Source: Prunella strophiata | Taxonomy: Eukaryota > Chordata > Aves > Passeriformes > Prunellidae | Assembly: GCA_036583965.1 (NCBI GenBank) | Contig: JAZBQD010000001.1 | Span: 22,243,569-22,307,568, forward strand | Length of the DNA: 64,000 nucleotides | Direction of reading: 5' to 3' | Shown: in pieces, positions 39,934 to 51,700 of the stretch | How the letters are laid out: every line of letters begins with the position of its first letter | Position numbering within the stretch: the first letter of the stretch is position 1 | Position numbers and translations under genes: made by a program | The notes under the pieces: model-generated | Told to the model about the DNA's origin: nothing | Database searches by the model: none | What the model saw: the letters and a program-made list of their open reading frames with translations, nothing else

Positions 39934-40595
39934 CTACATGGGCAAAAAGGGTAAGAGAGAGGTAATATCAGCCAAGCTGCTCATTGTCCAACTTCATTGA
40001 GGGACAAATCAGGGTTTTGCAGCCTTGCACCAGAATTCCCTCTGCTTCCCACAGGGCAGTCTGTTCTAAGACATGCCATGCCACCCAAGCTGCTTTAATA
40101 AGGAAAGCCATTTCAAACAGGGCCCTGCTTTCTTTGTTTTGCCAAAGGCTTCAGTATTGGAATACAGATTATATTCCTAAACCTATGGATGGCTCCAAGC
40201 TAGGATTGGCTTTTAACAGTCTGGGGTACAAGAACAGAGTCCAAAATTACAGATGAGGGAAGCACATCTGAAATCAGAGAAAACTAAATTAAGTGTAAAA
40301 CAAAACAAAACAACCAAACCCCCCATTTTCTCATGAGAATAACCCATTTGGGGGATGCCCAAATGAACTAGGGACTAGATGGTGAATCTCAAAACATGAT
40401 ACAATAATTATACCAATAAGCAAATGAATGCAGCATGATGTTGATAAAGACAATGCTCAGGCTATGATGCACTCACTGAAAAAGCTGGATTCTCTTTCCC
40501 TTGCTCTATTAGGGCTTCAAAAAACCATTTTGGAGCACTACATGGTCCAAAGGAACCATCTAGTATAATAAAATTATTAGGAAGCATGATGTGTG

Positions 40596-40622
40596 ACAAC
40601 AACAACAACAAAAAAAAAAAAA
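40596..40622 (+). repeat. (CAA)n leading into poly(A)
   Basis: Four or five CAA units merge into a run of about 13 A residues. No retroposon body is recognised upstream. Confidence 0.9.
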
Positions 40623-40865
40623 GGCATAATAAAAGAAAATTTATGACTACCACCTTCTTCAAATGCTTAGAAGATTACAGAGGATGTTGCCAATCACCAG
40701 TCCTCTGTGATAACTCTGCTAAGAACAGAGAAAAAGTCTCAAAGTACTTAAATACAAGCTAAGAAAACCTTGTTAAACCCAAATCGGTGAATCTCTCAAT
40801 CCAGAAAGGTGGTGAGGTTCCCTTTGCTGCAGGATTCTAAAAACAGATTTGACAAACACCTTTAC

Positions 40866-40998
40866 TAGGAAGAAATTCTTTGCTGTGAAAGTGGGGAGGC
40901 CCTGGCACAGGGTGCTCAGAGAAGCTGTGGCTGCCCCTGGATCCCTGGAAGTGTCCAAGGCCAGGCTTAGATGGGGCTTGGAACACCCTGGTCTAGGA
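40866..40998 (+). mobile_element. CR1 LINE 3' fragment, sense on plus strand
   Basis: CTAGGAAGAAATTCTTTGCTG, GTGGGGAGGCCCTGGCACAG, GTGCTCAGAGAAGCTGTGG, CTGGATCCCTGGAAGTGTCC and AAGGCCAGGCTTAGATGGGG occur in the CR1 order. The right end stops at the ACACCCTGGTCTAGG block, so the last 60 or so bases and the tail are absent. Weakly similar sequence may extend left to about 40790. Confidence 0.88.
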
Positions 40999-41231
40999 TT
41001 CCAGAATGAACAGAAAAAAACCTAGGAGACAGTTTTTCTTAGCCACCAGTTCACTGGGTCCTGGACATTGACACAAACTTTTAAGGAGTAATCCAGAGAG
41101 TTGATTCTTCAAGTAATAACTTGACCACAATGGATTGCACTCTGTAATAAGAAAGTGGTTGGTAGCAGAAGGACACCTGGAAAACCCATGGGAATAGTTA
41201 CTTTCCTGGGGCTGTACTTCTTTTTATTAAC

Positions 41232-41232
<1 letters not shown>

Positions 41233-41274
<42 letters not shown>
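41233..41274 (+). repeat. Long poly(A) tract
   Basis: An uninterrupted run of about 42 A residues, the longest homopolymer in the window. Nothing upstream resembles a processed gene or SINE. On the minus strand it is a poly(T) inside an intron of the inferred gene. Confidence 0.97.
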
Positions 41275-41275
<1 letters not shown>

Positions 41276-41697
41276 CAGATATAAATTAAGAAGCTCAGAG
41301 ATTTTTGGGCCAGTGAACACTCCTGGTTCTTAAGACACCCAGGAGAATTTTCCTTTTTACAGCTATTAAACAACTGTGTATCAGGATTGTGTTAAGCAAG
41401 CAGGGACCTTCACATGGTTTGAACATAAGAGGGGATTAAAGTCCCTGCTTCTGCTCTGAATAACACAAGGCTTAAATATTTAGAACATGTTTCTTCTCAA
41501 GCCATTTCTCCTCTCCACTTTTATCCCTCCCCTTCAGTATTTTTAGAAAACCTAAGTCTCAGAAAGAAAAATCTTCTGCGCCTTCTGTGCCAGGGTAGAT
41601 GCAGGAGCTTTAATATCATACTTTCTAGAGGGAAATGGTTGCGAGAGACAGATGGCCTGTTCTGCCAGAATTGCAAACAAAAGCTCAACTCTTCTAC

Positions 41698-41736
41698 CTG
41701 AGGAATTTTCAGCATCTGAAATTTAAACCATTTAAG
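41698..41736 (-). CDS. Possible small coding exon, 39 nt
   Basis: The minus strand has TTTTTCAAAAATCTTGTAG before the exon and CCTCAG then GTAGAA, a strong donor, after it. The only open frame reads LKWFKFQMLKIPQ and is in phase 0 at both ends, which suits the exons at 43105 and 39933. An alternative acceptor TTTAAATTTCAG would give only six codons. Short exons are easy to find by chance, so this is tentative. Confidence 0.25.
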
Positions 41737-41973
41737 CTACAAGATTTTTGAAAAATAAATGTGAACTAGGAAATTTTTATAATGTTAAACTACACTTAAA
41801 GTGAGCACATAATTTATGATCATATAATCCAAGCATAAGATGGGAGAATGAGGATCAAGCTGAGCAGATCAATCTTGTCTGATTCCAAAATGGGCAAACA
41901 GTTACAGCTAGATCAAGGGGCTAGGATGACAGCCTGGTGATTTGACCTCTCAGTGTGTAATCACAAAATAAAA

Positions 41974-42560
41974 GATGGGTTTGGGTTGGAAGGGACCTCA
42001 AAGCCCATCCAGTGCCACCCCTGCCAAGGGCAAGGGACACCTTCCACTGTCCCAGGCTGCTCCAAGCCCCAAAGTCCAACCTGGCCTTGGGCACTGCCAG
42101 GGATCCAGGGGCAGCCACAGCTGCTCTGGGCACCCTGTGCCAGGGCCTGCCCACCCTGCCAGGGAAGGATTTATTCCCAGTATCCCATTTGACTCTGGCA
42201 AGTGGGAAGCCAATGCCCCTTGTCCTGGCACACCAGACCCTTCCAAACAATCTCTCTCCATCTCTCCTGCAGCCCCTTCAGGCCCTGCAAGGCCACAATT
42301 TGGTCACCCCAGAGCTTCTCCTCTGCAGGTGAACAATCCCAGCTGTGCCAGCCTTTCCTCCCAGCAGAGCTGCTCCATCCTCTGCTCACCCTGGTGCCTC
42401 CCTGGGCTCTCTGCAGCAGCTCCAGGTCCCTCCTGTGCTGGCCCCAGGGCTGGGGCAGCTCTGCAGGTGGGGTCTCACCTGAGCCCAGGGGCAGAGGGGC
42501 AGAATCCCCCCCTCCCCTGCTGCCCAGGCTGGGGCTCAGCCCAGGGCAAGGGGGGGTTCT
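41974..42560 (-). mobile_element. CR1 LINE 3' fragment, antisense, longest copy
   Basis: About 590 bases of CR1 in reverse orientation. GGGTTTGGGTTGGAAGGGAC at the left is the element's 3' end. It is followed by CCACCCCTGCCAAGGGCAAG, GGCCTTGGGCACTGCCAGGG, CAGCCACAGCTGCTCTGGGC and CAGGGCCTGCCCACCCTGCC. Further right are CTCCTGTGCTGGCCCCAGGG, GGGGCAGCTCTGCAGGTGGG and GAGGGGCAGAATCCCCCCC. This includes sequence upstream of what the other copies keep. Proline- and serine-rich open frames of up to 264 codons across it are artefacts of the repeat. Its high identity to the GC-rich consensus suggests relative youth. Confidence 0.94.
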
Positions 42561-43104
42561 CTATTGTTTTCAATCTATACCCACAAAATATTCCTTTTCA
42601 ACTCTTCACACAGCAGCCTTAGAGCTGAGTTTCTTACCCCACTGCATCTCCTCTGTATTGGACCTTCTCTCCTCAATGCCCAAGCCAAGTGCCAGAATTT
42701 CTTGTTTCAAGTGCCTCCTCCAAATCTGTGTGGAGGGGTTGGGGGTTTTTTTGGAAACCTCGGAGATTCAGAGGGGACAGAATGAGAAAAAAGCCTTGGT
42801 TACACCATATAAGCACGAAATCACCTCCATTCTTCTGATAAATGGGAGAGGATCAGTCCACACTGTTGGCATCAGAGAACACCCAACCAGCCATGCAGGG
42901 CTTGCACCTCCCTCTATCTCACTCCTCACAGGCATAACCAGCTTTTCTGGTGTCACCAACTCAAATGGGAGTTTCACTGCTGCAAAGGGAGTGTAAATAC
43001 AATATGAAACAAGAAGAGTCAGTGCTTAACTCAACACTTGCTTTGTGCCAGTGTAAGTGGCCAACTTGACAGGAATAAAGCAAAGGAAAATGCAGTCTTC
43101 TTAC

Positions 43105-43185
43105 AGTCTCCCAGGCTCTCTTATTATCCAAAAGGTAAAGAAGGAAGTCTAGCAGTGGTTTCACAATGCCACAGGGTTTGGCAGC
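43105..43185 (-). CDS. Possible coding exon, 81 nt
   Basis: On the minus strand the frame reads AAKPCGIVKPLLDFLLYLL and then DNKRAWET, a hydrophobic helix-like segment, and ends at ACT then GTAAGA, a good donor. The acceptor AAATTACAG before 43185 gives phase 0. A stronger acceptor, CATCCTCTTTCAG at 43234, would extend the exon to 43233 in the same frame with a glycine- and arginine-rich start. Both ends are phase 0, compatible with the proposed exon at 41736. Confidence 0.35.
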
Positions 43186-43758
43186 CTGTAATTTGCAGTG
43201 ACTTCCACCTCTCCCAGTACCACAGCCTCTTCTCTGAAAGAGGATGCTTCACAATTCCCTTTGTTCCCTAGCAGGGAAGGCAGACTTAGTGGCATTGGCA
43301 CTGCAACACCTGCTCCCCAACACGTGCAGATTCCTCCAGAGAGGAGCCATTCACATGAGTTCCTGGCCTTGCCTTTGCCACTGTTCTGTCTGGAAGGTGA
43401 CAAATATCAAAGAATTTTCTTTATTGCTATTTAGATCCCTTAACTATCAACAATAAATGTAGCAGAGTTCTTTGTTTGGTTTTATGTGTGATACAGCTCC
43501 ACCTACAGTGAAATGCAGCTGAGACTCAACTAAAAATCACCAGGGAGGATGGCACATGTGAGCAGAAGGCTGCTCTCACAAAACAGAGCATATTTATCAA
43601 TTGTCGCTATACTGGCACATAAAATTCCAGTAAGCATCTGGATTTGTTTAACTTTTGCCTGTTTATTAAATACATTAAAGTACAACACAGAAAACGCTTC
43701 TGTTTTATGAGAGGAATTTGCATTTAGCTAACAAAAACAGCTTTTCAGACCTGTAGTG

Positions 43759-43798
43759 AAACAAAAAAAAAAAAAAACCAAAAAAAAACCAAATCCAC
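43759..43798 (+). repeat. A-rich low-complexity tract
   Basis: Poly(A) runs of about 15 and 9 residues separated by CC. Same character as the tracts at 23214 and 35957. Confidence 0.92.
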
Positions 43799-44911
43799 AA
43801 TTCCAGCAACAATACGTAAGTGCTGAAATTTCTTCATCATACCTATCCCAGAAAAAGCGTCTTTTGATGATAGCTTAGTAGAGTTAAACTTCATTTTCAA
43901 AACATTAAATCATAGAGGTGATAGACTGGCAAGGAAGGAAAAAAGCCACAGCAGGAAAATTATAGATTATTTAGTGTAGCAGAATTAAAACAACAGATTA
44001 TCCTTCTTCAAAATCTCATCATTTTCCTTTTCATTTTAATGAGATAATAGTAAGCATGGGAAATATGAATTTAGATAAATGGGGAGTAGAGACCAACAGT
44101 CAAAACAAAATCAGAAGTTTGCTAAAATATCCTATTATCTTAATTCATTTTCTTTTTAGTTCTTAATTTTGAATAGCTGGAAAATAGCTTTCAACAGTGA
44201 GTGACAGTATTCTAATAACATACAATGACAAACAATAACATACAAACTGATTCACTTCTTCCTAAAATTACTAGAAAAGGTTAAATCCAGTAAAAAAATG
44301 TTTATATAGTAATTCTATAGCAAAATGATCTATGAAAATAACTACTGAGCACACACAGCAATAAGAGCACAGAACTATAATATGGCTTGATAACTTAACA
44401 AACCAAACCAGATTGACTAAGAGCACTAAAGCTGAACTGGTTTGTCCTTTATGGCTCTGGCATAGAGGGACAAACTGAAATACAGGAATTTTCTTTCCAC
44501 TCACATCTACCTTTGTCAAAGGGCTGGAGAATTTGATTATTCCCCAGGAAAGCAGCCCTTGGAGATTAACTACTGCATGGCACAATCCCCCAGGTCACAT
44601 CTCATGCTGGACTGTTGCAGTAAGGCAGAAAAATCATAAATAAAGGCTTCATAAAATCAAGTCTGCTCTCCTGGAATCAGTGGCTGGCTTTGTCAAGCTA
44701 GCACTGTGCAAGTTCCCATGTGAAAGCAATCCTGGTGTGAACAGCTCATTAACATAACAATCTATTCCTGGGTAAAAAAAAACAACCATCAGCTGTGTAT
44801 AAATTTTTTTTACACCATTAGATAGAAAATGGAAGCTATCTCTCACAAACAACTTTTCCTGCATGTACACACCGAGAGTTTGAGAATACAGAATAACAAC
44901 TTGTTAATTAC

Positions 44912-44972
44912 CAAAAAAGTAATTGGTAAGAAAGCCACTGACCAACTGGAGTCCCACACAAGGTCAATAAAA
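44912..44972 (-). CDS. Possible coding exon, 61 nt, frame ambiguous
   Basis: The acceptor on the minus strand is very good: TTCTTTATTCACATAACTCG and then TGTCTATACAG before 44972. The donor is TTTTTTG then GTAATT. Two frames stay open: LLTLCGTPVGQWLSYQLLF (phase 1 in, 2 out) and FIDLVWDSSWSVAFLPITFL (phase 2 in, 0 out). The second would join in phase to the exon at 43105. Neither choice is proven. Confidence 0.25.
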
Positions 44973-47905
44973 CTGTATAGACACGAGTTATGTGAATAAA
45001 GAATGGGCTTTTTCCACCATGAATGAAATGGAGCCTGCATGATTTAATCCCATACTGGACAACATTTCCCCATGGACTTTTCCCTTCCCAGTACAGCTCA
45101 GCAGTTCTTGCTCTCCCCTCCAGACTCATGCACAGCCCCTTTGAGGGATAAAGGAGGCTCATTCCCTGGCCTCCCTGCACTCTGCCTCTCCATCCAAAGC
45201 ATGGGAGCAGGCACCAGTCCCTACTCCTGGCTTGCCTGGCTCATGCTGTGCAGATGGGGAAGCTGGGGAGGGACACAGACAGAGTAAGAGTCTCCAAAAC
45301 CTGAAGCTGGAAAACTGCAGCCAAAAAAAAAAAACCCTTCTCTTGCCTGCTTATGATGCCCTCTCAGAGAAGTTCCTGTGCACTTCACATGTGGCCTTGC
45401 TTTTTAAAAAGCACAGGCTTAAAGCCTATGGGGCAACATAAAATTCCTGCAAACCTCCTTTAGGTTTTATAATCATTCTGTAAAATGCAATTTGATATTT
45501 GTAATTACACATACCAGACATAGCAGGAATAATGGCAGATCCCCTTTCACTTAAGTTAATGGAGCTGGTGATATAATCATGTCATTAAGCAAGTCTGGCT
45601 TCAGCATTACTGTGCTCAGATAGAGAGGGAATTACACTGTCTCAAAGTCATGACCTGTAAAAAGACTGCACAGCTTGTTTAAAACCTACTGAATGTATTG
45701 ATATGAATTTACAGTAGACCTGAGTGACCCCTGATTATCCTTTGATTTTAAAAAAAATCTTGAAAAAGTAGGGAAAAAAAAATCCTTTCTGATTTTTAAC
45801 ACTTCACATTAAACAACAGGGAACTCTGATTTTGAGAGAGTTGGAAGATAAAACAATGAAGTAGTGGTAAAGCTCTTTGCCTGGGACTTCCAGTCATGTT
45901 AGAGGCTGTGTTCCATCCCACTGTATTCTGTGGGAATACTGGTGTCCCTGGGTCCCTGTTACAGCTCAGACAGGAAATCAGCTCTCCCTTAGGGGGAAAT
46001 GCTGAGGGTGAATATCCTGAAGCTTCCAAAATTCCCATACATGACACTAATTGAAGGATTCAGACTGCAGAAGGGGAGGGTTTGCCTGGACAAGCTGGTT
46101 TTGGGTCACAGCATCTGAAAATTCCAGGCACTCCCAAGGGTGCAGGACTAGAGCAGCCTGTCCTGGGAGCATAAATCAGGATGAAGTGGCTCAGGAAAAG
46201 AAAAATCAAGCAGCTTCCAGACACCTGCTGCCAAAGCCCAGGGAATACAGCCTTGTCACAACGTGCTCAGGAACACAGATGAATTAAAGGTGTGCCCTCC
46301 AACTGTGTCCCATCACCTAGTGCAGATACATCATCCCTCTGAGGAATTGCTGGAGGTTACAGGTAATATTGCTTCACTCTGTTCACTCCCACACAAACAT
46401 AGGGGAGCACAAGGAATCTGATGCACTACACATTTGTGACACTGTCTGAGTATAATTTAGCTCTTCTTGGCTCCTGGAACACACATTTTTATTGAAGGGA
46501 AAAAATAAACATAGTTCTCTGTACTACAGAGAAAAAAAGACCTGTAGGAAAAGCAACTGGAGGCAAAAAAAGCTTCTGAAATTCTTGAAATTTCAGTCTG
46601 GGCCAGATAACTTCCTCTGCCTTCAAAATTCAAATTACTTTGAAAAAGGTTAATTGTGATTCTTTCCAAACTCTCTGGGGTTTTGCTGTTGACGTCAACT
46701 GCAAGCTCCCAAGTCCTCCTCCACAAGCAATTACAAATTGCAATAATGTCTGCTCAGTCTTAGATCAGACAATATCTACATTTTCATCTTTTTAATTGTA
46801 CTTTCCAATAAGATCAGTTTCATTTCTAGTTTGAATACTGTATATCCAGACTACAACACCATTTCAGAGCTGCCCCCCCAGTCAGCTGAAAACTATTAAA
46901 AGATAAGAAAAACTAACTCAAGAAAGAAAAATAAACCAACTCCCAATGTTTTTGTTGAAGCTATTACATTTTAAAGCAGAATCAAGTGCTGTTTGCACAC
47001 TTCTCAATCACCCTCCCACATTCACAAGAGAATTTTCAGAGAATGTTTGTGGCTGCCATTCTTTCATTTGGGGATTTCCATCCATTGCCCTGCTCCTGAT
47101 CCCAGGAACTGCTGAGGAATTATCTCGAGCCCCTTCACAGGGAGGCTCTTGCCCAAGAATAAACCATGACCCTCTAGACAGCCTAGCACAAAAATACCTC
47201 CAATCTAATTTGGCTTGAGCCAGTCTGTCCCTTACAGGGCACCCCAGATCCAAAGCTGCAGGTGAAGATCACTTTTAACCTTCCAACAAAAGCTACATAA
47301 CACCTATTAGGAGATTAATTCATGTGCTTTTCCTTTGTACTTGTTGCACGAATTCAAAAATATTTAACATAGAATATACTTTGCAATTAATTTTCTTCTT
47401 TCTCTCAGCTTTTTTACATCTTTTGACTGTATTTATTGAAAACATGTCTTTGTAAGCCACCCCATTGAGAAATATTCATGCTCCCACGTGTCTTAAACAG
47501 GACTTTCATTGACCTTGTCATTTAGAAGATCACTTTCTCTCTGCATTTAAAAAAAAATCAGACTTCTAAAAGAAGAAATTATCTTATGACAAGGTCAGGA
47601 TATCTTGAATTCCACAAAGAAATGAATAAAGAAGTCTCTATAATTTATTTTAATAGGAAGCTTGAAAGAGGCTGAAATATTCATTGGTAGAAAATATAAA
47701 ACTAGTTATACCCTAGAGTTAACATCTTGGGAAGAAAAGCAGCAGTCTGCCTCTCCACTTCTCTCATTGCCCCCATTCTGAATTCCTGGCAGATGTCACC
47801 TTTAGGAGTCTCCAGCCTTCACACACAGTGAGTCCTGCACTGGCAGCCCTGTGACAAAATCTTCCCCATGAGCCATTCTGAGCTCACCTCCAGGTCCACT
47901 GGAAC

Positions 47906-48362
47906 TGATGCCTTGGGAAGGCTGACCCAGAGCAGAGACTAGATAAAGAATAAAGTAGGGATTCATTAAAGGAGGTCTCCCCCATGGATCCACCTTGGGC
48001 AGCACAAGAGCCCAGCCAGGGCTGCACCCAAGATGAACCAAAATGGGCACAAAATGCACGACTGGGCACGGGGTCTCTCACTTTGATCAGTTCTGCTCCA
48101 TTTGCAGATTGGAGTTCATTGTCCAATTCCAGCTTTAGCCCATGCAGTCCCATCCTGCTTGTTTTTCTCTCTTCAGCCCACGGTGTTTGTGCTCTTGGGC
48201 CTGAGATTTGGCTCATTTGTCCCTTGGTCCCCAGCTGGAGCAGGAATTGTTTTGTCTCCCTGCTCTGTGCAGAGAGCTCACCATCCCTTAGTATGAAGCT
48301 CAAACTACACACTAAAGCAGCACAGAATCTGAGAAATAGAAAAGCTAAAACCTGAGACATCA
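47906..48362 (-). mobile_element. Solo LTR of an endogenous retrovirus, copy 1
   Basis: About 457 bases align along their whole length with the element at 56320-56789. The ends carry the inverted pair TGATGCCTTG and a TGAGACATCA end mutated by a base or two. Read on the minus strand, the R-U5 part includes CCAAGGTGGATCCATGGGG and the region where the sister copy has AATAAA. Here that hexamer is changed to AATGAA, and the TATA-like part is also altered. No matching direct repeats are visible in the flanks. No primer binding site or coding region adjoins, so it is a solo LTR, older or more decayed than copy 2. Confidence 0.85.
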
Positions 48363-48742
48363 TTTCCTTCTTGGAAATTGGAATAGCTCAAGGGTGAGGC
48401 CAGAAAAATTGGCCCAAGTCAATTAAATTATCCAGCTCTGTGATGCAGCCTTTGCATCCAGCCTCTGAAACACCACAGTGAGGCTTTAGGGCTCCCTGTA
48501 CTTCATCAGTACTGAAGGAATTGGCTGGAATGAGCTGACTCTGCAAAATGGCTCTGCTTGACACCAGCAGCCAGGATATAGATGGGAACAACCTGAATTC
48601 ACAGGCAGTGCTCTGCCCCTCCCATCCAGGGGATAGGGATTGTGATAGAAAACTGAAGGAAGGCAGATTATGTGGCAGCCTCAAGGCAGGACCATCTGAC
48701 AGGAACTTCTGACAGAATGTCTCCCAGGAAAAAACAGCTCAC

Positions 48743-48803
48743 CTGGGACACAGTGACCTCTTGGAAGAAGGATTTCTGTCACCTCAGCTGCTGCCCACAA
48801 AGA
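48743..48803 (-). CDS. Possible coding exon, 61 nt
   Basis: The donor on the minus strand is perfect (CAG then GTGAGC). The frame reads SLWAAAEVTEILLPRGHCVP and ends one base into a codon. An acceptor at GGCAGGAAG (exon from 48803) gives phase 0, which suits the exon at 49684. The acceptor GAGGCAG at 48807 would give another phase. The pyrimidine tract (CCTCCAGATGCCCCC) is weak, so the start is uncertain. Confidence 0.28.
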
Positions 48804-49683
48804 CTTCCTGCCTCAGGGGGCATCTGGAGGATTCCACTCAGCAGAAGCCAGAGAAAGATCAGGCTCAGCTCACAGGAAATCTCAACAGACAGAGGAGTTA
48901 ATGTGATTTGTTGAAGCCCTGGTGTGCAGTTTTCAGACTGTATTTTCTTACACTTCACTGTTTAATTAAAAATACTAGTGAAATTCAAAAAAATAAAAAA
49001 GCTAGCTTCTAGACATACCCTTGGAGTATTCAGAACCCTGTAGTATTTTCTTCCAGTTGTAAATTCTTTGATTCCTGGAAATAAAGCAGTAGTGGATGGG
49101 CCATAGACAGGATGCAGGCAGCAGTCCCATCCCAGAGTGAATCAGCCCAGGGTCTGTCTTTCAGAATAAAGAAACATTAAATAAAAGCCCTCACTCAGCC
49201 TCTGCACTACCCACAAAGAGAGTTTCAAGAGATTAACAATTCATCCTTTATGATCATGTTTTTGTGCCTATTGATTTTACAGTTTCTGTACAATCACATA
49301 CAAATTGTGTGACTTAGGGATTTTAAGCAAGTTACACTCAGGTAAGCACATGAATTTTACATGCTTAGGAATGCAGCCCTCACACAAATCAGCCATTTAA
49401 TTTCTATATGTGCCTGCATGACTAAAGAGGAATAAAACAGTGTCTGTTCACAGCAGGACTAGGACAGAAATTAATTTCCCAAATTTCCTCAGCATCCTAT
49501 GGCATTCATGGCCACCATTTCACACCTGTGGACTGCTATGACAGCTAAAAAATTCAACACATATATAATTGGTATTTATCATTTCATTTCTGCTTCATAC
49601 AACCTAATTGAACAGATACTATCATCTAATCCCATTTGATTTAAAGTGAGATTGTTTTTAGTCATTTCCTTACTCTTAAATAC

Positions 49684-49730
49684 CTTCTGAAGTACTACAG
49701 GAAAATTTTCCTTTCCAATTTCTTCTGTGG
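49684..49730 (-). CDS. Possible coding exon, 47 nt
   Basis: The minus-strand frame reads TEEIGKENFPVVLQK, a typical coding composition, and ends at CAGAAG then GTATTT, a fair donor. The acceptor TTTTGAGAG before 49730 lets the first two bases complete the codon left by the exon at 50483 (G plus CC gives Ala). It ends in phase 0. The acceptor is not ideal at position -3. Confidence 0.35.
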
Positions 49731-50482
49731 CTCTCAAAATGCAGGACAGTCCTTTTCCCATATTGGCACCTCCTCCGTGCAGAGAATTTCCATTACCATG
49801 GCTGTACGTGATGAGTATGTTTATGTTGTGTATAATTAATTCTATTTCTCACACACAGACACCCAAGAGCAGCACACTGGTAGCAGCAGTGAAGCAGGAC
49901 TGTGACAGGGCCAGAGACCATGGAAGTGTGGGGGGAAGAGAATGGTAGCCAGGGAAATGGCACTGGTTAGGGGGGAAAAAGGGAATATTAAGCCTATATT
50001 GCATCATGTTCATAACAGCAATTCCTGTTTGTAATTCAAGCCTTCTTTGGCAATCAGTAAAGTGTCAATTTTCATTCTCCTCCACACAGACACAAAGAGC
50101 CTAATTTTCAGCAAGAGGTTAGCAATAAATAATTTAAAACTTTGTCAAGAATGGATGGGGTTTGACTGCCTGTGTGTCAGTTTGACAACTTGAGAGGCAG
50201 GAATAAAGCACAGGCAAGGGTGAGAAATCCTGTGGCTGCTGCAAGCAATCAGAGAACCTGGAAAAGCAGCCTGTAATGATCTAAAACCACAGGTACAGGA
50301 AACAGCCTGAGATCAGCCCATCAAATCCATTTATACTGCACAGAAATCTGAGAGAAGGCTCAGCTTGCCAGGGCCATGAGGCTCAGGATGCAGCCTGGAA
50401 TCCTGGGATCAGCCACAGGGGTGACACTCTGCCACTGTGCCTTTTGTGGTCTACAGGAATAAACTAATGCTCAGCTGAGTAC

Positions 50483-50546
50483 CTGCTACCCCCAGTAATT
50501 GTAATACAGCTTCTCTCTCAGCATCTGACACCAAGAACATCAATCC
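50483..50546 (-). CDS. Possible coding exon, 64 nt
   Basis: The minus-strand frame reads GLMFLVSDAEREAVLQLLG and then VA, and ends GCAG then GTACTC, a good donor, leaving one base. The acceptor is GATTGCCAG before 50546. A second acceptor, TCTTGGTGTCAG at 50525, would shorten the exon to 42 nt and change the entry phase. The phase does not match the exon at 50909, so an exon may be missing between them or that exon is wrong. Confidence 0.35.
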
Positions 50547-50908
50547 CTGGCAATCCTGGCACAATTTGCTCCTCCTTTGGAAGGTATTTGTCCTGGGCTG
50601 CCTGAAGCTGGGCTCAGCAGTGGAACCATCTCAGGTATCAATCTCCCCACACATCAAATTCCAAACTACAGCCATACTTGATTGAAATGCCAGGGATTTA
50701 GTCTCTACAATGTCTCAAGGCTTTTCATGCAGTTGTCTTGAGAGCTGCTTCTTTCTGCCAAGTGATTCATGTTTTGTATTGGAAGTGATTCCATCCCCTC
50801 CCAATAATCTATGGTTTATACACAAAGGGCACTCCTGACTGGCATTTCTAAGGTCCCAGGAAGCCTGTCTTTAAAGATAGATTCAAATAGTCAAAATCAA
50901 CATCTTAC

Positions 50909-50952
50909 TGGAAAAGTAGAGAAAGATTGATAATGTCATCTACTCCTATATT
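50909..50952 (-). CDS. Possible coding exon, 44 nt
   Basis: The minus strand shows TTTTTTAATTTAAGCAG before 50952 and TTTTCCA then GTAAGA after the exon. The frame reads NIGVDDIINLSLLF in phase 0 in, phase 2 out. It could follow a tiny piece near 51070 whose frame reads EHSLGCRD, but that link needs a weak donor. Composition is protein-like, splice sites are fair. Confidence 0.22.
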
Positions 50953-51653
50953 CTGCTTAAATTAAAAAACTTGGGATTTTATTGGACCGTTTCAGCATCT
51001 TCTTTATTAAGAAGGACAATGAGAAGGGTTGCATTGTTATTTAGGATGAGAAATATCCTGCTAAGTTTTTCACATCTCTGCATCCTAAACTATGCTCCTC
51101 TGAAACAGTATATGTACCAGGATTTCAAGTTATTTTACATACAAACACACCCCCCAATCTTTTTCTATTTAAATATCAAACTATTTTCAATTTGATATTT
51201 CCTAAAGCAGAAGTTTTCTGTCTCTTCACACAGTCTCTGGACATTATTTTCCCTCCTCCTCCATCTTCTAATTCTGTTTCAATCAATTTTAAACTCAATT
51301 GCAAGATGATTTTGTGGCTTATAAAATCACGTGTGCAGAACCTGAATCTTTAGAGGTCTGCAAAATGACAACATCCAAGACAGTAAAACTGGTCACTCGG
51401 TGGGAAGTGAAGCACAGGCTTGTTTTCATTACAACCAATCCTAATCAGAGGCAATAACTTTCCACTATTAACAGCAAATTAAAGATGGGCAATTGACATT
51501 TATAAACCACTGCTTATTTTAAAAGGTAATTGAGAAGAACTTTCATGAGGTGAAAGAGAATTGTCTAGTGCTTTCTAAGCTAGTCAGCCTCAAAGCACCA
51601 AAACACTTCATTGGTGCTCTTTATTATTAGTTAATATGGCCACAGCAGCTTAC

Positions 51654-51700
51654 CCTGTTTCCCCACTGCTCTGTACAAAATCCCAGTAAGCTGATAAACC
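51654..51700 (-). CDS. Coding exon, 47 nt
   Basis: The minus-strand acceptor is excellent (GGCCTTTTCTCTGTTGCCAG) and the donor is AACAGG then GTAAGC, close to consensus. The only good frame reads VYQLTGILYRAVGKQ, starting one base in and ending one base over. The entry phase matches the exon at 52600 (AG plus G gives Arg). Both sites and the phase link make this one of the better-supported pieces. Confidence 0.5.

Noticed and set aside
41975..42996. Proline- and serine-rich plus-strand open frames of 215 and 264 codons
   Set aside because: They run through an antisense CR1 copy, and their composition comes from the GC-rich repeat.
47800..47834. A 35-nt minus-strand segment phase-compatible with the exon at 48743
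   Set aside because: Its acceptor tract is poor and it is too short to distinguish from chance.
47802..48363. Minus- and plus-strand open frames of 85-159 codons
   Set aside because: They lie in or across the solo LTR, and related frames recur in the second LTR copy. They are repeat by-products, not genes.
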